Shown here one piece after another: positions 44,591-55,306 of a stretch of 64,000 nucleotides of DNA. The DNA comes from Roseovarius sp. Pro17. Its GTDB lineage: Bacteria > Pseudomonadota > Alphaproteobacteria > Rhodobacterales > Rhodobacteraceae. The notes under the pieces were generated by a model that saw only the letters and a list, made by a program, of their open reading frames with translations, was not told the origin of the DNA and ran no database searches. Each line of letters begins with the position of its first letter. Position 1 is the stretch's first letter. A program made the translations under genes and the position numbers. Where the stretch lies: NCBI RefSeq assembly GCF_035599575.1, contig NZ_CP141179.1, positions 2,728,001 through 2,792,000 on the forward strand, in the 5' to 3' direction.

Positions 44591-45463
44591 TCACACACCC
44601 AAACCCGCGAATACCTGCGGCAAAACCTCGGGCAGATCCTCGGCGATCAGGCCGGGACCAAAGCGGCGTGCGGCCTCGACGTGTAGCCATACGGCTGTTT
44701 CCGCCGCATGCATCGGTGGATGCCCGCGCGCCATCAGCCCGACGACGAAGCCTGCCAGCACGTCGCCCGCCCCTGCGGTGGCGAGCCAAGGCGCGGCGCG
44801 ACCTGCACTTGCCTCGGAAATGCTGCACCGGCCATCCGGCGCAGCGATGAGCGTATCGGCACCTTTGAGTAACACAGTGCAGCCCGCCCGTACCGCCGCA
44901 GCGCGAACGACCGTTGTGCGGACCTGCCTGCTTTGGGGCGTTTGGCCAAGTCTTTCGGCAAGGTCAGGAAACAGGCGCGCGAATTCGCCGGCATGCGGCG
45001 TCAGCACGCAGCGATCGTGCAACAGGCCCATCAACGCCTCGTCCAACGCCAGCGCCGTCAGCGCGTCCGCGTCCAAAACCGTCGCCCGCGAAGGCGCTGT
45101 CAAAGCGGCCTTGATCAGCCCGGCAGCGCGCGCAACGCCCATCCCAGGCCCGAGGCAGAGTGCGGTAATGCGATCATCCTCCAGCACGGCACCCAGCGCA
45201 TCCGCATCCTCGATCCGTGCCAGCATGACAGCGGTGCTGTGCATCGCCACCTCCAGCTGCGCGGCGGGCGGCACGCCCAGCGTGACCAGCCCCGCTCCGA
45301 TTCTGAGCGCCGCGCGCGTCGCCAGTCGCGCCGCGCCTGTCGCGCCCGGCCCGCCCGACAGCACCAGCGCATGGCCGTGGTTATATTTATGCGCGCGGCC
45401 CTCTTTGCGCAGGGTTTGAATGCGGGCGGCGCCCATCGTGATATGGCGGGCGGAACGGTCCAT
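44591..45463 (-). CDS. nnrD: ADP-dependent NAD(P)H-hydrate dehydratase
   Basis: 290 residues from the ATG at 45463. HALVLSGGPGATGAARLATR, LCLGPGMGVARAAGLIKAAL, CVLTPHAGEFARLFPDLAER and WLATAGAGDVLAGFVVGLMA are the ribokinase-like motifs of the dehydratase that repairs hydrated NADH and NADPH. The usual N-terminal epimerase domain (NnrE) is absent and not encoded upstream, so the epimerase must be elsewhere. Divergent from glnB. Confidence 0.88.
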   Translation of the reverse strand: MDRSARHITMGAARIQTLRKEGRAHKYNHGHALVLSGGPGATGAARLATRAALRIGAGLVTLGVPPAAQLEVAMHSTAVMLARIEDADALGAVLEDDRITALCLGPGMGVARAAGLIKAALTAPSRATVLDADALTALALDEALMGLLHDRCVLTPHAGEFARLFPDLAERLGQTPQSRQVRTTVVRAAAVRAGCTVLLKGADTLIAAPDGRCSISEASAGRAAPWLATAGAGDVLAGFVVGLMARGHPPMHAAETAVWLHVEAARRFGPGLIAEDLPEVLPQVFAGLGV

Positions 45464-45641
45464 GGCGGCCTCCGATAGATGATCTAGCGTAGCCAAAGTG
45501 CCCGGACGCCCCGCCGCGAGCAAGCTGTCATGGCTTGGCCAGGCCTTGCATCTGCCTAAAAATTGAGCACTGCGCCCAGTTTCCGGGCAACCGCGCAAAC
45601 AAATCCGCTCTTGACGGGACAAGCCCGCACCGCGGTATTGA

Positions 45642-46040
<399 letters not shown>

Positions 46041-46067
46041 AGTTATCCAACGAGAAGGAATACCGAA

Positions 46068-47471
46068 ATGAGCGCATCCCTGCTCAAGACGATCAAGGAC
46101 GAGGGCGTTGAGTATGTCGACGTCCGCTTTACCGATCCGCGCGGCACGCTTCAGCATGTGACCATAGTATCCGATCTGGTCGATGAGGATTTCATCGAGG
46201 AAGGGTTCATGTTCGACGGATCAAGCATCGCAGGCTGGAAATCCATCGAAGCCTCGGACATGAAGCTGATGCTGGACGAAAGCACCGCCTATATCGACCC
46301 GTTCTATGCCGAAAAGACGATCTGCGTGCATTGCACAGTCGTCGAGCCGGACACGGGCGAACCCTATGACCGCGACCCGCGCGGCACCGCCGAAAAGGCC
46401 GAGGCCTATCTGAAATCTTCGGGTATCGGCGATACCGCCTATATGGGACCGGAGGCCGAATTTTTCCTGTTCGACGACGTGCGCTTTTCCAATACTGTCA
46501 ACAAGGTGTCTTACGAAGTCGACGCACAGGACGGTTCGTGGAACTCGGACACGCAGTACGAGATGGGCAACATGGGCCACCGGCCCGGCCTGAAGGGTGG
46601 CTATTTCCCGGTAAACCCGACCGATGACGCGCATGACATTCGCAGCGAAATGCTGTCGACGATGAAGCGTCTGGGCATGAAGGTCGACAAGCATCACCAC
46701 GAGGTTGGCAGCTGCCAGCATGAGCTGGGCCTGATATTCGGCACGCTGACCAAGCAAGCCGATGAAATCCAGAAATACAAATACGTCATCCACAACGTCG
46801 CGCAGGCCTATGGCAAGTCGGCGACCTTCATGCCCAAGCCGATTTACGGCGACAACGGCAGCGGCATGCACGTCAATATGTCGATCTGGAAGGACGGCAA
46901 GCCGCTGTTTGCAGGCGATAAATACGCCGACCTCAGCCAGGAGGCGCTGTGGTTCATCGGCGGCATCCTGAAACATGCCAAGTCGCTGAACGCGTTCACC
47001 AACCCCACGACCAACAGCTACAAGCGGCTGGTTCCGGGCTTCGAGGCCCCCGTTCTGCGGGCCTATTCCGCGCGCAACCGGTCGGGCTGCGTCCGTATCC
47101 CGTGGACTGAATCGCCCAAGGCCAAGCGGGTCGAGGCGCGCTTTCCTGATCCGGCGGCGAACCCCTATCTGTGCTTTGCCGCACTGCTGATGGCGGGTCT
47201 GGACGGGATCAAGAACAAGACCGATCCCGGCGAGGCGATGGACAAGAACCTCTATGATCTGCCCGCCGAAGAGCTGGAGGGCATCCCCACCGTCTGCGGT
47301 TCGCTGCGCGAAGCGATGCAGGAATTGCAATCCGACCACGACTATCTGCTGGCTGGCGATGTGTTCACCAAAAGCCAGATCGACGGGTATATCAACCTCA
47401 AGATGGAAGAGGTCATGAAATACGATCAGACACCGCATCCGGTAGAGTTCGGAATGTACTACAGCTGCTGA
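46068..47471 (+). CDS. glnA: Glutamine synthetase type I
   Basis: 467 residues, normal length. [54 protein letters not shown] and [18 protein letters not shown] are the conserved regions. The adenylylation site is Tyr396 in [15 protein letters not shown]. It makes glutamine from glutamate, ammonia and ATP in the cytoplasm. Same operon as glnB; a strong terminator follows. Confidence 0.97.
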   Translation: MSASLLKTIKDEGVEYVDVRFTDPRGTLQHVTIVSDLVDEDFIEEGFMFDGSSIAGWKSIEASDMKLMLDESTAYIDPFYAEKTICVHCTVVEPDTGEPYDRDPRGTAEKAEAYLKSSGIGDTAYMGPEAEFFLFDDVRFSNTVNKVSYEVDAQDGSWNSDTQYEMGNMGHRPGLKGGYFPVNPTDDAHDIRSEMLSTMKRLGMKVDKHHHEVGSCQHELGLIFGTLTKQADEIQKYKYVIHNVAQAYGKSATFMPKPIYGDNGSGMHVNMSIWKDGKPLFAGDKYADLSQEALWFIGGILKHAKSLNAFTNPTTNSYKRLVPGFEAPVLRAYSARNRSGCVRIPWTESPKAKRVEARFPDPAANPYLCFAALLMAGLDGIKNKTDPGEAMDKNLYDLPAEELEGIPTVCGSLREAMQELQSDHDYLLAGDVFTKSQIDGYINLKMEEVMKYDQTPHPVEFGMYYSC

Positions 47472-47510
47472 TCAAGGCCTGTCACGATGCTGTAGCACGA
47501 TGATTTGGAA

Positions 47511-47536
47511 GGGCGCTCACTGGGAGCGCCCTTTTT
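47511..47536 (+). terminator. Intrinsic terminator after glnA
   Basis: GGGCGCTC and GAGCGCCC form a perfect 8-bp stem around ACTGG, followed by TTTTT at 47532-47536. Confidence 0.9.
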
Positions 47537-47613
47537 CATGCGCAAGGCCGACTAGGCACGGGCACACGCACCCGCTAGGCTAATTTCAACCTTTAGCCAA
47601 CTCGGGGATATTC

Positions 47614-48423
47614 ATGCGCCTCATCGCACTCTCGCTATTCGCTACCCTCATCGCCGCACCTGCAGCGAGCCAATGTATCAATTCCAAGGGCGCATTTAAT
47701 CAATACAAGCAATCGCTTACGCAGACCGCCGCCTCGCAAGGCGTGGCCCAACGGGGACTTCAGGCACTAGCGCAGGCAGGTCTGTCGGACATCACGTGGC
47801 GCTTCGAATCACAGCCCTCCAGCCAGACGGGCACGCTTCAGGGCGATCCGGCGCAGTTTCTGGCCAAGCGGTCCGGCTCATCTGCGGACAACTTCATTGC
47901 GCAGGTGCGCAACCGCATCGCGCGCAACCCGAATACTTTTTCGTCAATCGAGCAGCGGTTTGGCGTGCCCGCCAGCATTCTGGCCACGATCTGGGGCCTA
48001 GAGACAAGTTGGGGCGGTTATATGGGCCGCACGCCGATCGTTAGCGGCGCCGTGACGCTGTCGTCCTATTGCCGCCGCTATCCGCGCTTTGTGCCGCACG
48101 CGATCGCGGCGCTGCAACTGGTGGATCGCGGAATCATCAACGCGGGTACCCAAGGCGGGCCTTCGGGCGAGCTGGGTCATATGCAGTTCCTAGCGGGCAA
48201 CTGGCTGCAATACGGAGTGGATGCCGATGGCAACGGCCGCGCCGATCCCTATAGCGCAGCCGATGCGCTGGCCACGGCCGCCAACATGCTGCGCGCGAAT
48301 GGGTGGCGCGCAGGGCAGCCATTCGGCGAGGGCACCGGCAATTTCCGCGCTCTTTCGGCATGGAACGATTCCGGCAACTACCAACGCGCCATCGCCTATT
48401 CGGCTGAACGGGCAGGACGCTGA
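47614..48423 (+). CDS. Lytic murein transglycosylase (MltB-like)
   Basis: 269 residues with a signal peptide (ALSLFATLIAAPAASQ). The catalytic glutamate is Glu130 in SILATIWGLETSWGGYMGRT. GGPSGELGHMQFLAGNWLQY and DADGNGRADPYSAADALATA are the GH103/SLT_2 motifs. It cleaves peptidoglycan glycan strands with formation of anhydro ends in the periplasm. No lipobox is present, so it is soluble rather than a lipoprotein, unless Cys21 is used. Confidence 0.9.
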   Translation: MRLIALSLFATLIAAPAASQCINSKGAFNQYKQSLTQTAASQGVAQRGLQALAQAGLSDITWRFESQPSSQTGTLQGDPAQFLAKRSGSSADNFIAQVRNRIARNPNTFSSIEQRFGVPASILATIWGLETSWGGYMGRTPIVSGAVTLSSYCRRYPRFVPHAIAALQLVDRGIINAGTQGGPSGELGHMQFLAGNWLQYGVDADGNGRADPYSAADALATAANMLRANGWRAGQPFGEGTGNFRALSAWNDSGNYQRAIAYSAERAGR

Positions 48424-48546
48424 TACACGCGCCTCGTTACTCGCCTTAAACGGGAAACCCACATAGTAGACACAATTTAATCTAAATATCCCCTAGATTG
48501 TAGGGCCAACTGATTCCGTGGACAATCGTCAGGATCGGAATAGATT

Positions 48547-49383
48547 ATGCACCCGCAATATGCTGGAACTGCTGCGGCTTTCGAATTTGCCAGTCGCCCT
48601 CCCATAAGTTTCGAGATGCTCGTCGGGGAGTGCGACAGGAAACTGTCCCGCGCCGGCGGCGGGCAGAGCCAGTTGACACGGGATGGCGACGATATCGCGA
48701 TCTTTGATCGTGGGCCACTCCGCGTTGCCCTAGGCTGGGTCGCGCCTGGCCTGCGCAAGAAGAACTGGTATCTGATCATGGTCGTCGGCCCATCGCCCAT
48801 GCCCAAGGGGCCTGTCCCGGATGATGCGGCCATGAGCGCGATGGCAAACAGGGTTCTCAATCATGCCGAGGCCCGGTTCCCGACGGACAGCGTGTTCCGC
48901 TGCGACGTGGATCGCCAGATTGATTCCGATCTGATCGACTTCATGACCGAGGCCGTGCTGAGCACGGACGCGCCCAGCGCTCCGGATTCCGGAGATCACC
49001 CCGTGAACTACGGCGAAGATCCGTTGAAGAGGCGCGTCAGCTGGTCGCCCCATATCCTGCTGGCCCATCAGGACGCCGAGGTGGCGTTTGCGCGGCCCAA
49101 CTGCAGAAAGAGAGCGATACGGGTGCAATCGGGCCGTCTCGTTGCGGCGGGCCTCAACGCGCCGCCTTGTCCAGCGGTCGCGCAGGAGAGCGATGACGAG
49201 CGTAACCGTCTGGCCCAGCTACGCCAGATATTGACCGAGATCGATCCGGAGCAGGCCATCAGCCTGCCCATGCACCTGGCGCTTTATACCTTCAGCCTGT
49301 CGATGATGCTGCAAGTGCCCCCAGTCGGTGCCGCACTCCTTGTCTATAATCTTCTACGTGAGGATGCCCTGACATTCATCTGA
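48547..49383 (+). CDS. Hypothetical protein (278 aa)
   Basis: No family recognised. The first half (PPISFEMLVGECDRKLSRAG, FDRGPLRVALGWVAPGLRKK) looks globular and could be a divergent enzyme-like fold. The C-terminal part (LAQLRQILTEIDPEQAISLP, then MHLALYTFSLSMMLQVPPVG) has a hydrophobic stretch that may be one or two membrane helices. No signal peptide. Genes on both sides are separate units, so context gives no clue. Confidence 0.6.
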   Translation: MHPQYAGTAAAFEFASRPPISFEMLVGECDRKLSRAGGGQSQLTRDGDDIAIFDRGPLRVALGWVAPGLRKKNWYLIMVVGPSPMPKGPVPDDAAMSAMANRVLNHAEARFPTDSVFRCDVDRQIDSDLIDFMTEAVLSTDAPSAPDSGDHPVNYGEDPLKRRVSWSPHILLAHQDAEVAFARPNCRKRAIRVQSGRLVAAGLNAPPCPAVAQESDDERNRLAQLRQILTEIDPEQAISLPMHLALYTFSLSMMLQVPPVGAALLVYNLLREDALTFI

Positions 49384-49480
49384 TTATCGCGCGTATGCGG
49401 CGGTAGGGCGTCGGATTTGGATGCGACACAGCCCTTTCCCCGGGGATACGCTGGCCTTGCACCCTGCCGGAGCCAGCGAC

Positions 49481-50821
49481 ATGAATCACCATTACCGCGA
49501 CACCCGCAAGATCGACCCCACTCGTGGCGATAGGCTCGGCGATAATACCCCCAACAATGCAGACCGGGTCGAAATCGGGCCGACACAGCTGGCCTACAGC
49601 GAATGGGCAGCGGCGGGGCTGGAACTGCCTGATCTGCAAGCCATGCGCCGCTTCCGCTGGGAGCGGCTGACGCGATTCATCAATGACCGAGGGCTGGCGG
49701 GGTTACTGGTGTTTGATCCGCTGAACATCCGCTATGCGACCGACAGCACCAACATGCAGCTTTGGAACACGCATAACCCGTTTCGGGCCGTGCTGCTTTG
49801 TGCTGACGGCTATATGGTGATCTGGGATTACAAGAACTCGCCCTTCCTCAGTGAATTCAATCCGCTGGTGCGCGAACAGCGCAGCGGCGCGGACCTGTTT
49901 TATTTCGACAGGGGCGACAAGGTGGACGTCGCCGCAGATGTATTTTCCAACGAGGTGCGCCTGCTTCTGGCCGAACACGCACCCGGCAACAGCCGCCTCG
50001 CGGTGGACAAGATCATGCTGCACGGTCTGCGCGCGCTTGAGGCGCAGGGGCTGGACATCATCCCCGGCGAGGAGCTGACCGAAAAATGCCGCGCCGTCAA
50101 AGGCCCGGATGAAATCAAGGCAATGCGCTGTGCCAGCCACGCCTGCGAGGTCGCAGTTAAGGCGATGGAGGATGCCGCACGCGCCGGCGTGCCGCGCGGC
50201 GATATGTCCGAGGATGATATCTGGGCCGTTCTGCACGCCCAGAACATCCGTCGCGGTGGTGAGTGGATCGAAACGCGGCTGCTGACCTCCGGACCACGCA
50301 CGAACCCGTGGTTTCAGGAATGCGGCGGGCGGATCGTCCAGAACAATGAGATTGTCGCCTTCGACACCGACCTGATCGGCAGCTATGGCATCTGCGTCGA
50401 TATCAGCCGCACGTGGTGGATTGGCGATGCCAAACCGCGCCTCGACATGGTCTATGCCATGCAGCACGGGATCGAGCACATCCGCGCCAATATGGAGTTG
50501 CTGCGCCCCGGTATCACCGTGCCCGAAATCAGCGAACGCGCGCATCGGCTGGACGCTGAATACATGAACGGCAAATATGGCTGCCTCATGCACGGGGTCG
50601 GCCTATGCGATGAATGGCCGCTGGTCGCTTATCCCGATCAGGCGGTGCCGGGCGCGTTCGACTACCCGCTAGAGCCGGGCATGACCCTGTGCGTCGAGGC
50701 GCTGATCAGCCCCGAAGGCGGCGATTTTTCGATCAAGCTGGAGGATCAGGTACTGATCACCGAGGACGGATATGAAAACCTGACGCGCTATCCGTTCGAT
50801 CCTGCGCTGATGGGCGACTGA
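49481..50821 (+). CDS. dddP: Dimethylsulfoniopropionate lyase DddP (M24 peptidase-like)
   Basis: 446 residues from the ATG at 49481. The start MNHHYRDTRKIDPTRGDRLG and the segments LNIRYATDSTNMQLWNTHNP, TSGPRTNPWFQECGGRI and LMHGVGLCDEWPLVAYPD match DddP closely. Metal ligands of the M24 fold are kept in FDTDLIGSYGICVDISR (two Asp), MHGVG (His), CVEALI (Glu) and KLEDQV (Glu). DddP splits DMSP into dimethyl sulfide and acrylate in the cytoplasm. This points to a marine life style. No transporter or acrylate genes adjoin it. Confidence 0.9.
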   Translation: MNHHYRDTRKIDPTRGDRLGDNTPNNADRVEIGPTQLAYSEWAAAGLELPDLQAMRRFRWERLTRFINDRGLAGLLVFDPLNIRYATDSTNMQLWNTHNPFRAVLLCADGYMVIWDYKNSPFLSEFNPLVREQRSGADLFYFDRGDKVDVAADVFSNEVRLLLAEHAPGNSRLAVDKIMLHGLRALEAQGLDIIPGEELTEKCRAVKGPDEIKAMRCASHACEVAVKAMEDAARAGVPRGDMSEDDIWAVLHAQNIRRGGEWIETRLLTSGPRTNPWFQECGGRIVQNNEIVAFDTDLIGSYGICVDISRTWWIGDAKPRLDMVYAMQHGIEHIRANMELLRPGITVPEISERAHRLDAEYMNGKYGCLMHGVGLCDEWPLVAYPDQAVPGAFDYPLEPGMTLCVEALISPEGGDFSIKLEDQVLITEDGYENLTRYPFDPALMGD

Positions 50822-50913
50822 GACTCTCACCTTGCCGTGACCCCGCAGACGAAAGGGATGCATCCTGCGCCGGTGATGCCTATTCTGGCTGAATAGCCTG
50901 AAAGGACGCGCAC

Positions 50914-52125
50914 ATGCCAACCGAACGCCTGACATTCACCGGACATGATGGTGCCGAATTGGCGGCGCGACTGGACCTGCCTGAGGGGCCGCATCTGGCC
51001 ACCGCGCTGTTCGCGCATTGCTTTACCTGTTCCAAAGATACCCCCGCCGCCCGCCGCATCGCCGCCCGGTTGGCGGGGGCGGGAATCGCCGTGCTGCGCT
51101 TTGATTTTACCGGGCTGGGCCATTCCGAGGGTGAGTTCGAGAACACGACATTCACCAGCAATGTCGAGGATCTGGAACTGGCTGCGCAGGCGCTGGACGC
51201 GCGCGGCATGGCACCCGGACTGCTCATCGGTCACTCGCTAGGCGGTGCGGCGGTGCTGCGCGTCGCGCGGCGGCTAACGTCGGTGCGCGCGGTGGTGACC
51301 ATCGGCGCGCCGTTCGATCCCGGGCATGTGACGCACAACTTTGCCGGGGCGCTGGATAAAATCGCCGAAGGCGGTGCAGCCGAGGTGACCCTTGGCGGCC
51401 GCCCCATCCGAATTGGGCACGCCTTTGTCGAGGACGTCAGCGCCGCCGCACTCGCCCCCGATATCGCCAGTCTGGGCCGCGCCCTGCTGATACTGCACGC
51501 ACCGCGCGACGAAATCGTCGGCATCGACAACGCCGCCGCCATTTTCAGCGCCGCCAAACATCCCAAAAGCTTTGTCACGCTGGACGACGCCGACCATCTG
51601 ATCACCCGCCCCGGCCGTGCCGAATATGCCGCCGAGGTCATCGCTGCTTGGGCCGCGCAATATCTGGACCTAAAGCCGCCCGCACCGCCCCCCGGTGCGC
51701 CCGAAGGCATCGTGCGTGTCAGCGAGGCCGACCCAGACGGATTCCTGCAAGACATCAACTCTGGCCCGCGCCACCATGCAGTCGCGGATGAACCGCTGGC
51801 CTATGGCGGCACGGATCGCGGCATGTCGCCCTATGGCTTCCTTTCTGCGGGTCTGGGGGCCTGCACGTCGATGACGATCCGTATGTACGCCCGGCGCAAG
51901 GAATGGCCACTGGCCCATGTGCATGTCGATGTCTGCCATGACAAGGTTCATGCGCAGGACGCCAGCGGCGTCACCCCGGAAAAGGTCGACCGCTTTATCC
52001 GTACCGTGTATCTGGAGGGCGATCTGGACAAGGACCAGCGCGCGCGCCTGCTGGAAATCGCCGACCGCTGCCCGGTGCATCGCACGCTGGAAGCCACCTC
52101 GCAGATCGTCACGCACGCCGGGTAA
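50914..52125 (+). CDS. Alpha/beta hydrolase-OsmC fusion protein
   Basis: 403 residues. Residues 1 to about 255 form an alpha/beta hydrolase with the elbow GHSLGGAAVL and the histidine in TLDDADHLITR. Residues about 270-403 form an OsmC domain with the reactive cysteines in LGACTSMTIRMYARRKEWPL and ADRCPVHRTLE, as in Ohr/OsmC peroxidases. The fusion is a recognised family; it may hydrolyse an ester and reduce organic peroxides. Cytoplasmic. Confidence 0.9.
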   Translation: MPTERLTFTGHDGAELAARLDLPEGPHLATALFAHCFTCSKDTPAARRIAARLAGAGIAVLRFDFTGLGHSEGEFENTTFTSNVEDLELAAQALDARGMAPGLLIGHSLGGAAVLRVARRLTSVRAVVTIGAPFDPGHVTHNFAGALDKIAEGGAAEVTLGGRPIRIGHAFVEDVSAAALAPDIASLGRALLILHAPRDEIVGIDNAAAIFSAAKHPKSFVTLDDADHLITRPGRAEYAAEVIAAWAAQYLDLKPPAPPPGAPEGIVRVSEADPDGFLQDINSGPRHHAVADEPLAYGGTDRGMSPYGFLSAGLGACTSMTIRMYARRKEWPLAHVHVDVCHDKVHAQDASGVTPEKVDRFIRTVYLEGDLDKDQRARLLEIADRCPVHRTLEATSQIVTHAG

Positions 52126-52303
52126 GGGTGCGCCTGCGCATTTAGGTCCTTGTCCAGATCGCTCTTGTTGTTTCGACTGATAAAACAATCAGGCCGAATT
52201 GCAATGATAGCCACCAGACCAGCGCAACCGGCCCGCGCGCCTTGGCATCGGGCCGCACGCGGGCTAAACCCCGCGCAACCGCCATCAACCCGAGGCTATT
52301 CGC

Positions 52304-53614
<1,311 letters not shown>

Positions 53615-53696
53615 AAACGGGGCCTGCAAAAACGTGATTAGGTGGCGCGGCGTATCGGGGTTATCCTAGCGTCACCCAATCACAGGAGGCTTGCAC

Positions 53697-53852
53697 ATGA
53701 AGACCCTGACCATCGCACTTGTCCTGACGCTGGCGCCGACATTGTCGCTGGCGGCGGGCTGCAATCACGGCAAGAGCGCCCAGATCATGTCCTGCGCGGA
53801 CGGCACCGCCTATGATGCGGATGCAAAGGCCTGCTTGCCGATCAGCAGCTGA
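53697..53852 (+). CDS. Small secreted cysteine-containing protein (51 aa)
   Basis: A strong ribosome-binding site (CAGGAGG) precedes MKTLTIALVLTLAPTLSLAA, a clear signal peptide. The mature part is about 31 residues (GCNHGKSAQIMSCADGTAYD, then ADAKACLPISS), with three cysteines, a conserved-looking pattern like a small chitin-binding or knot domain. Periplasmic or secreted. Function unknown. It follows purB by 82 bases. Confidence 0.75.
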   Translation: MKTLTIALVLTLAPTLSLAAGCNHGKSAQIMSCADGTAYDADAKACLPISS

Positions 53853-53870
53853 CGGCCCAGCGATGCATGC

Positions 53871-53898
53871 GGCTCGCCATTCTGGCGGGCCGTATTGC
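53871..53898 (+). terminator. Candidate terminator after the small secreted protein
   Basis: GGCTCGCCA and TGGCGGGCC pair with one G-T around TTC. A weak T tract (GCGTTTT) follows a few bases later. Confidence 0.45.
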
Positions 53899-54043
53899 GT
53901 TTTAAGGCGCAACCGAGCGGAGAGGTCATATTTGAACCGCCCATCTGGCAGCGATGCTCGATCGATACGGGGGGGCCATACAGGCCAAACCTCCTGCTAC
54001 TGACAGCCGTTCGGTCAAAATAGCGATACTGTTCGCGCTTTAT

Positions 54044-54058
54044 GTTCGCGATACGTTC
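54044..54058. promoter_or_regulatory. LexA-box-like direct repeat before the FliG-like gene
   Basis: GTTCGCGATACGTTC has the alphaproteobacterial SOS-box form GTTC-N7-GTTC; a third GTTCGCG lies at 54031. It is 78 bases from the start codon. About two such matches are expected by chance in 64 kb. Confidence 0.3.
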
Positions 54059-54135
54059 GCATTTTAGACGTTTCTTCACTCTTCGCAGCCTACGCTCTCT
54101 TGTGACGCCCCGCCATGGGATGCAAGAGGACTGAA

Positions 54136-55215
54136 ATGAACCAACCTACACCGCTTGCCCGTATCGCGCCGCCCGCGCCACAGCCGGGCCATGCGCCTAC
54201 CGCCGCGCGCCTGAACCGTCGGCAAAAGGCGGCGATCATCGTTCGGTTTTTACTCAACGAGGGGGCAGATGTGCCATTGTCGGACCTGCCCGACGTCTTG
54301 CAAGGGACGCTGACGGCGCAAATGGGTTCGATGCGCTATGTCGACCGCACGACGCTGATCTCGGTCGTGACCGAGTTCGCAGCCGAACTTGAGGCGATGG
54401 GGCTGACATTTCCACATGGCATGGCCGGGGCACTGAGCGCACTTGACGGACGCATCAGCCCTCAGACCGCCGCACGACTGCGCAAGGAGGCAGGCGTGCG
54501 CCAGTTCGGTGATCCGTGGGAGCAGGTGCGCGCTGCCGATATAGCCGACCTCGTGCCCATCATTCAGGCTGAAAGCACCGAGGTGGCGGCCGTCATGCTG
54601 TCCAAGCTGGACGTCGCCCGCGCCGCCGATCTGCTCAGTCGCCTGCCCGGCGACACCGCCCGGCGCGTGACCTTTGCTGTATCCCAAACTGATGCCGTCA
54701 CACCCGGCGCGGTCGATCGGATCGGTCTATCGCTGGCCGCGCAGCTGAATGACATGCCCCCGACCGCCTTCGACGATGGTCCGGCAAACCGGGTTGGCGC
54801 GATCCTCAATTCTACTTCGTCGGCCCTGCGCGACGACGTGCTGACCGGCCTAGACGCCGAGGATCAGGCATTTGCCGAGCAGGTGCGCCGGGCGATATTC
54901 ACCTTCGCAAACATCCCTGGGCGGGTCGGCCCGATGGATGTGCCGAAAATCGTGCGCGAGGTTGACCAATCGGTTCTTGTCATCGCCCTCGGTGCCGCAT
55001 CAGCAAACGATCTGGGAGAAGTGGCGGAGTTCATTCTGGAAAACATGTCGCGCCGCCTGGCCGACGCGGTGCGCGAAGAGATCGAAGAGCGGGGCCGCAT
55101 CAAGCCAAAAGAAGGCGAAGAGGCGATGATGCAGGTCGTTAACGGCATCCGTCGCTTGCAAGCCTCGGGTGAGATCACGCTGATCCAACCGGAAGAGGCA
55201 GAGAACGACGACTGA
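54136..55215 (+). CDS. fliG: FliG-like flagellar motor switch protein
   Basis: 359 residues from the ATG at 54136 (AAGAGG upstream). The N-terminal part has LNRRQKAAIIVRFLLNEGAD; the middle and C-terminal domains have SKLDVARAADLLSRLPGDTA and RVGPMDVPKIVREVDQSVLV, then LGEVAEFILENMSRRLADAV, the FliG_M and FliG_C patterns. FliG couples the stator to rotor rotation. No other flagellar gene is nearby, so this is either a dispersed fliG or a FliG-like paralogue. Confidence 0.8.
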   Translation: MNQPTPLARIAPPAPQPGHAPTAARLNRRQKAAIIVRFLLNEGADVPLSDLPDVLQGTLTAQMGSMRYVDRTTLISVVTEFAAELEAMGLTFPHGMAGALSALDGRISPQTAARLRKEAGVRQFGDPWEQVRAADIADLVPIIQAESTEVAAVMLSKLDVARAADLLSRLPGDTARRVTFAVSQTDAVTPGAVDRIGLSLAAQLNDMPPTAFDDGPANRVGAILNSTSSALRDDVLTGLDAEDQAFAEQVRRAIFTFANIPGRVGPMDVPKIVREVDQSVLVIALGAASANDLGEVAEFILENMSRRLADAVREEIEERGRIKPKEGEEAMMQVVNGIRRLQASGEITLIQPEEAENDD

Positions 55216-55306
55216 TATTGAGCCCGGCACCGGCCGCCTCGCGCCTTGTGGTCACGGCGGACGCGCTTTATGTCTGCTGAATCCGGGTAACGCGGCGAGG
55301 CGAACC

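Noticed and set aside
46221..47438. 405-codon open frame on the minus strand
   Set aside because: Antisense to glnA, which is certain; a codon-bias artefact.
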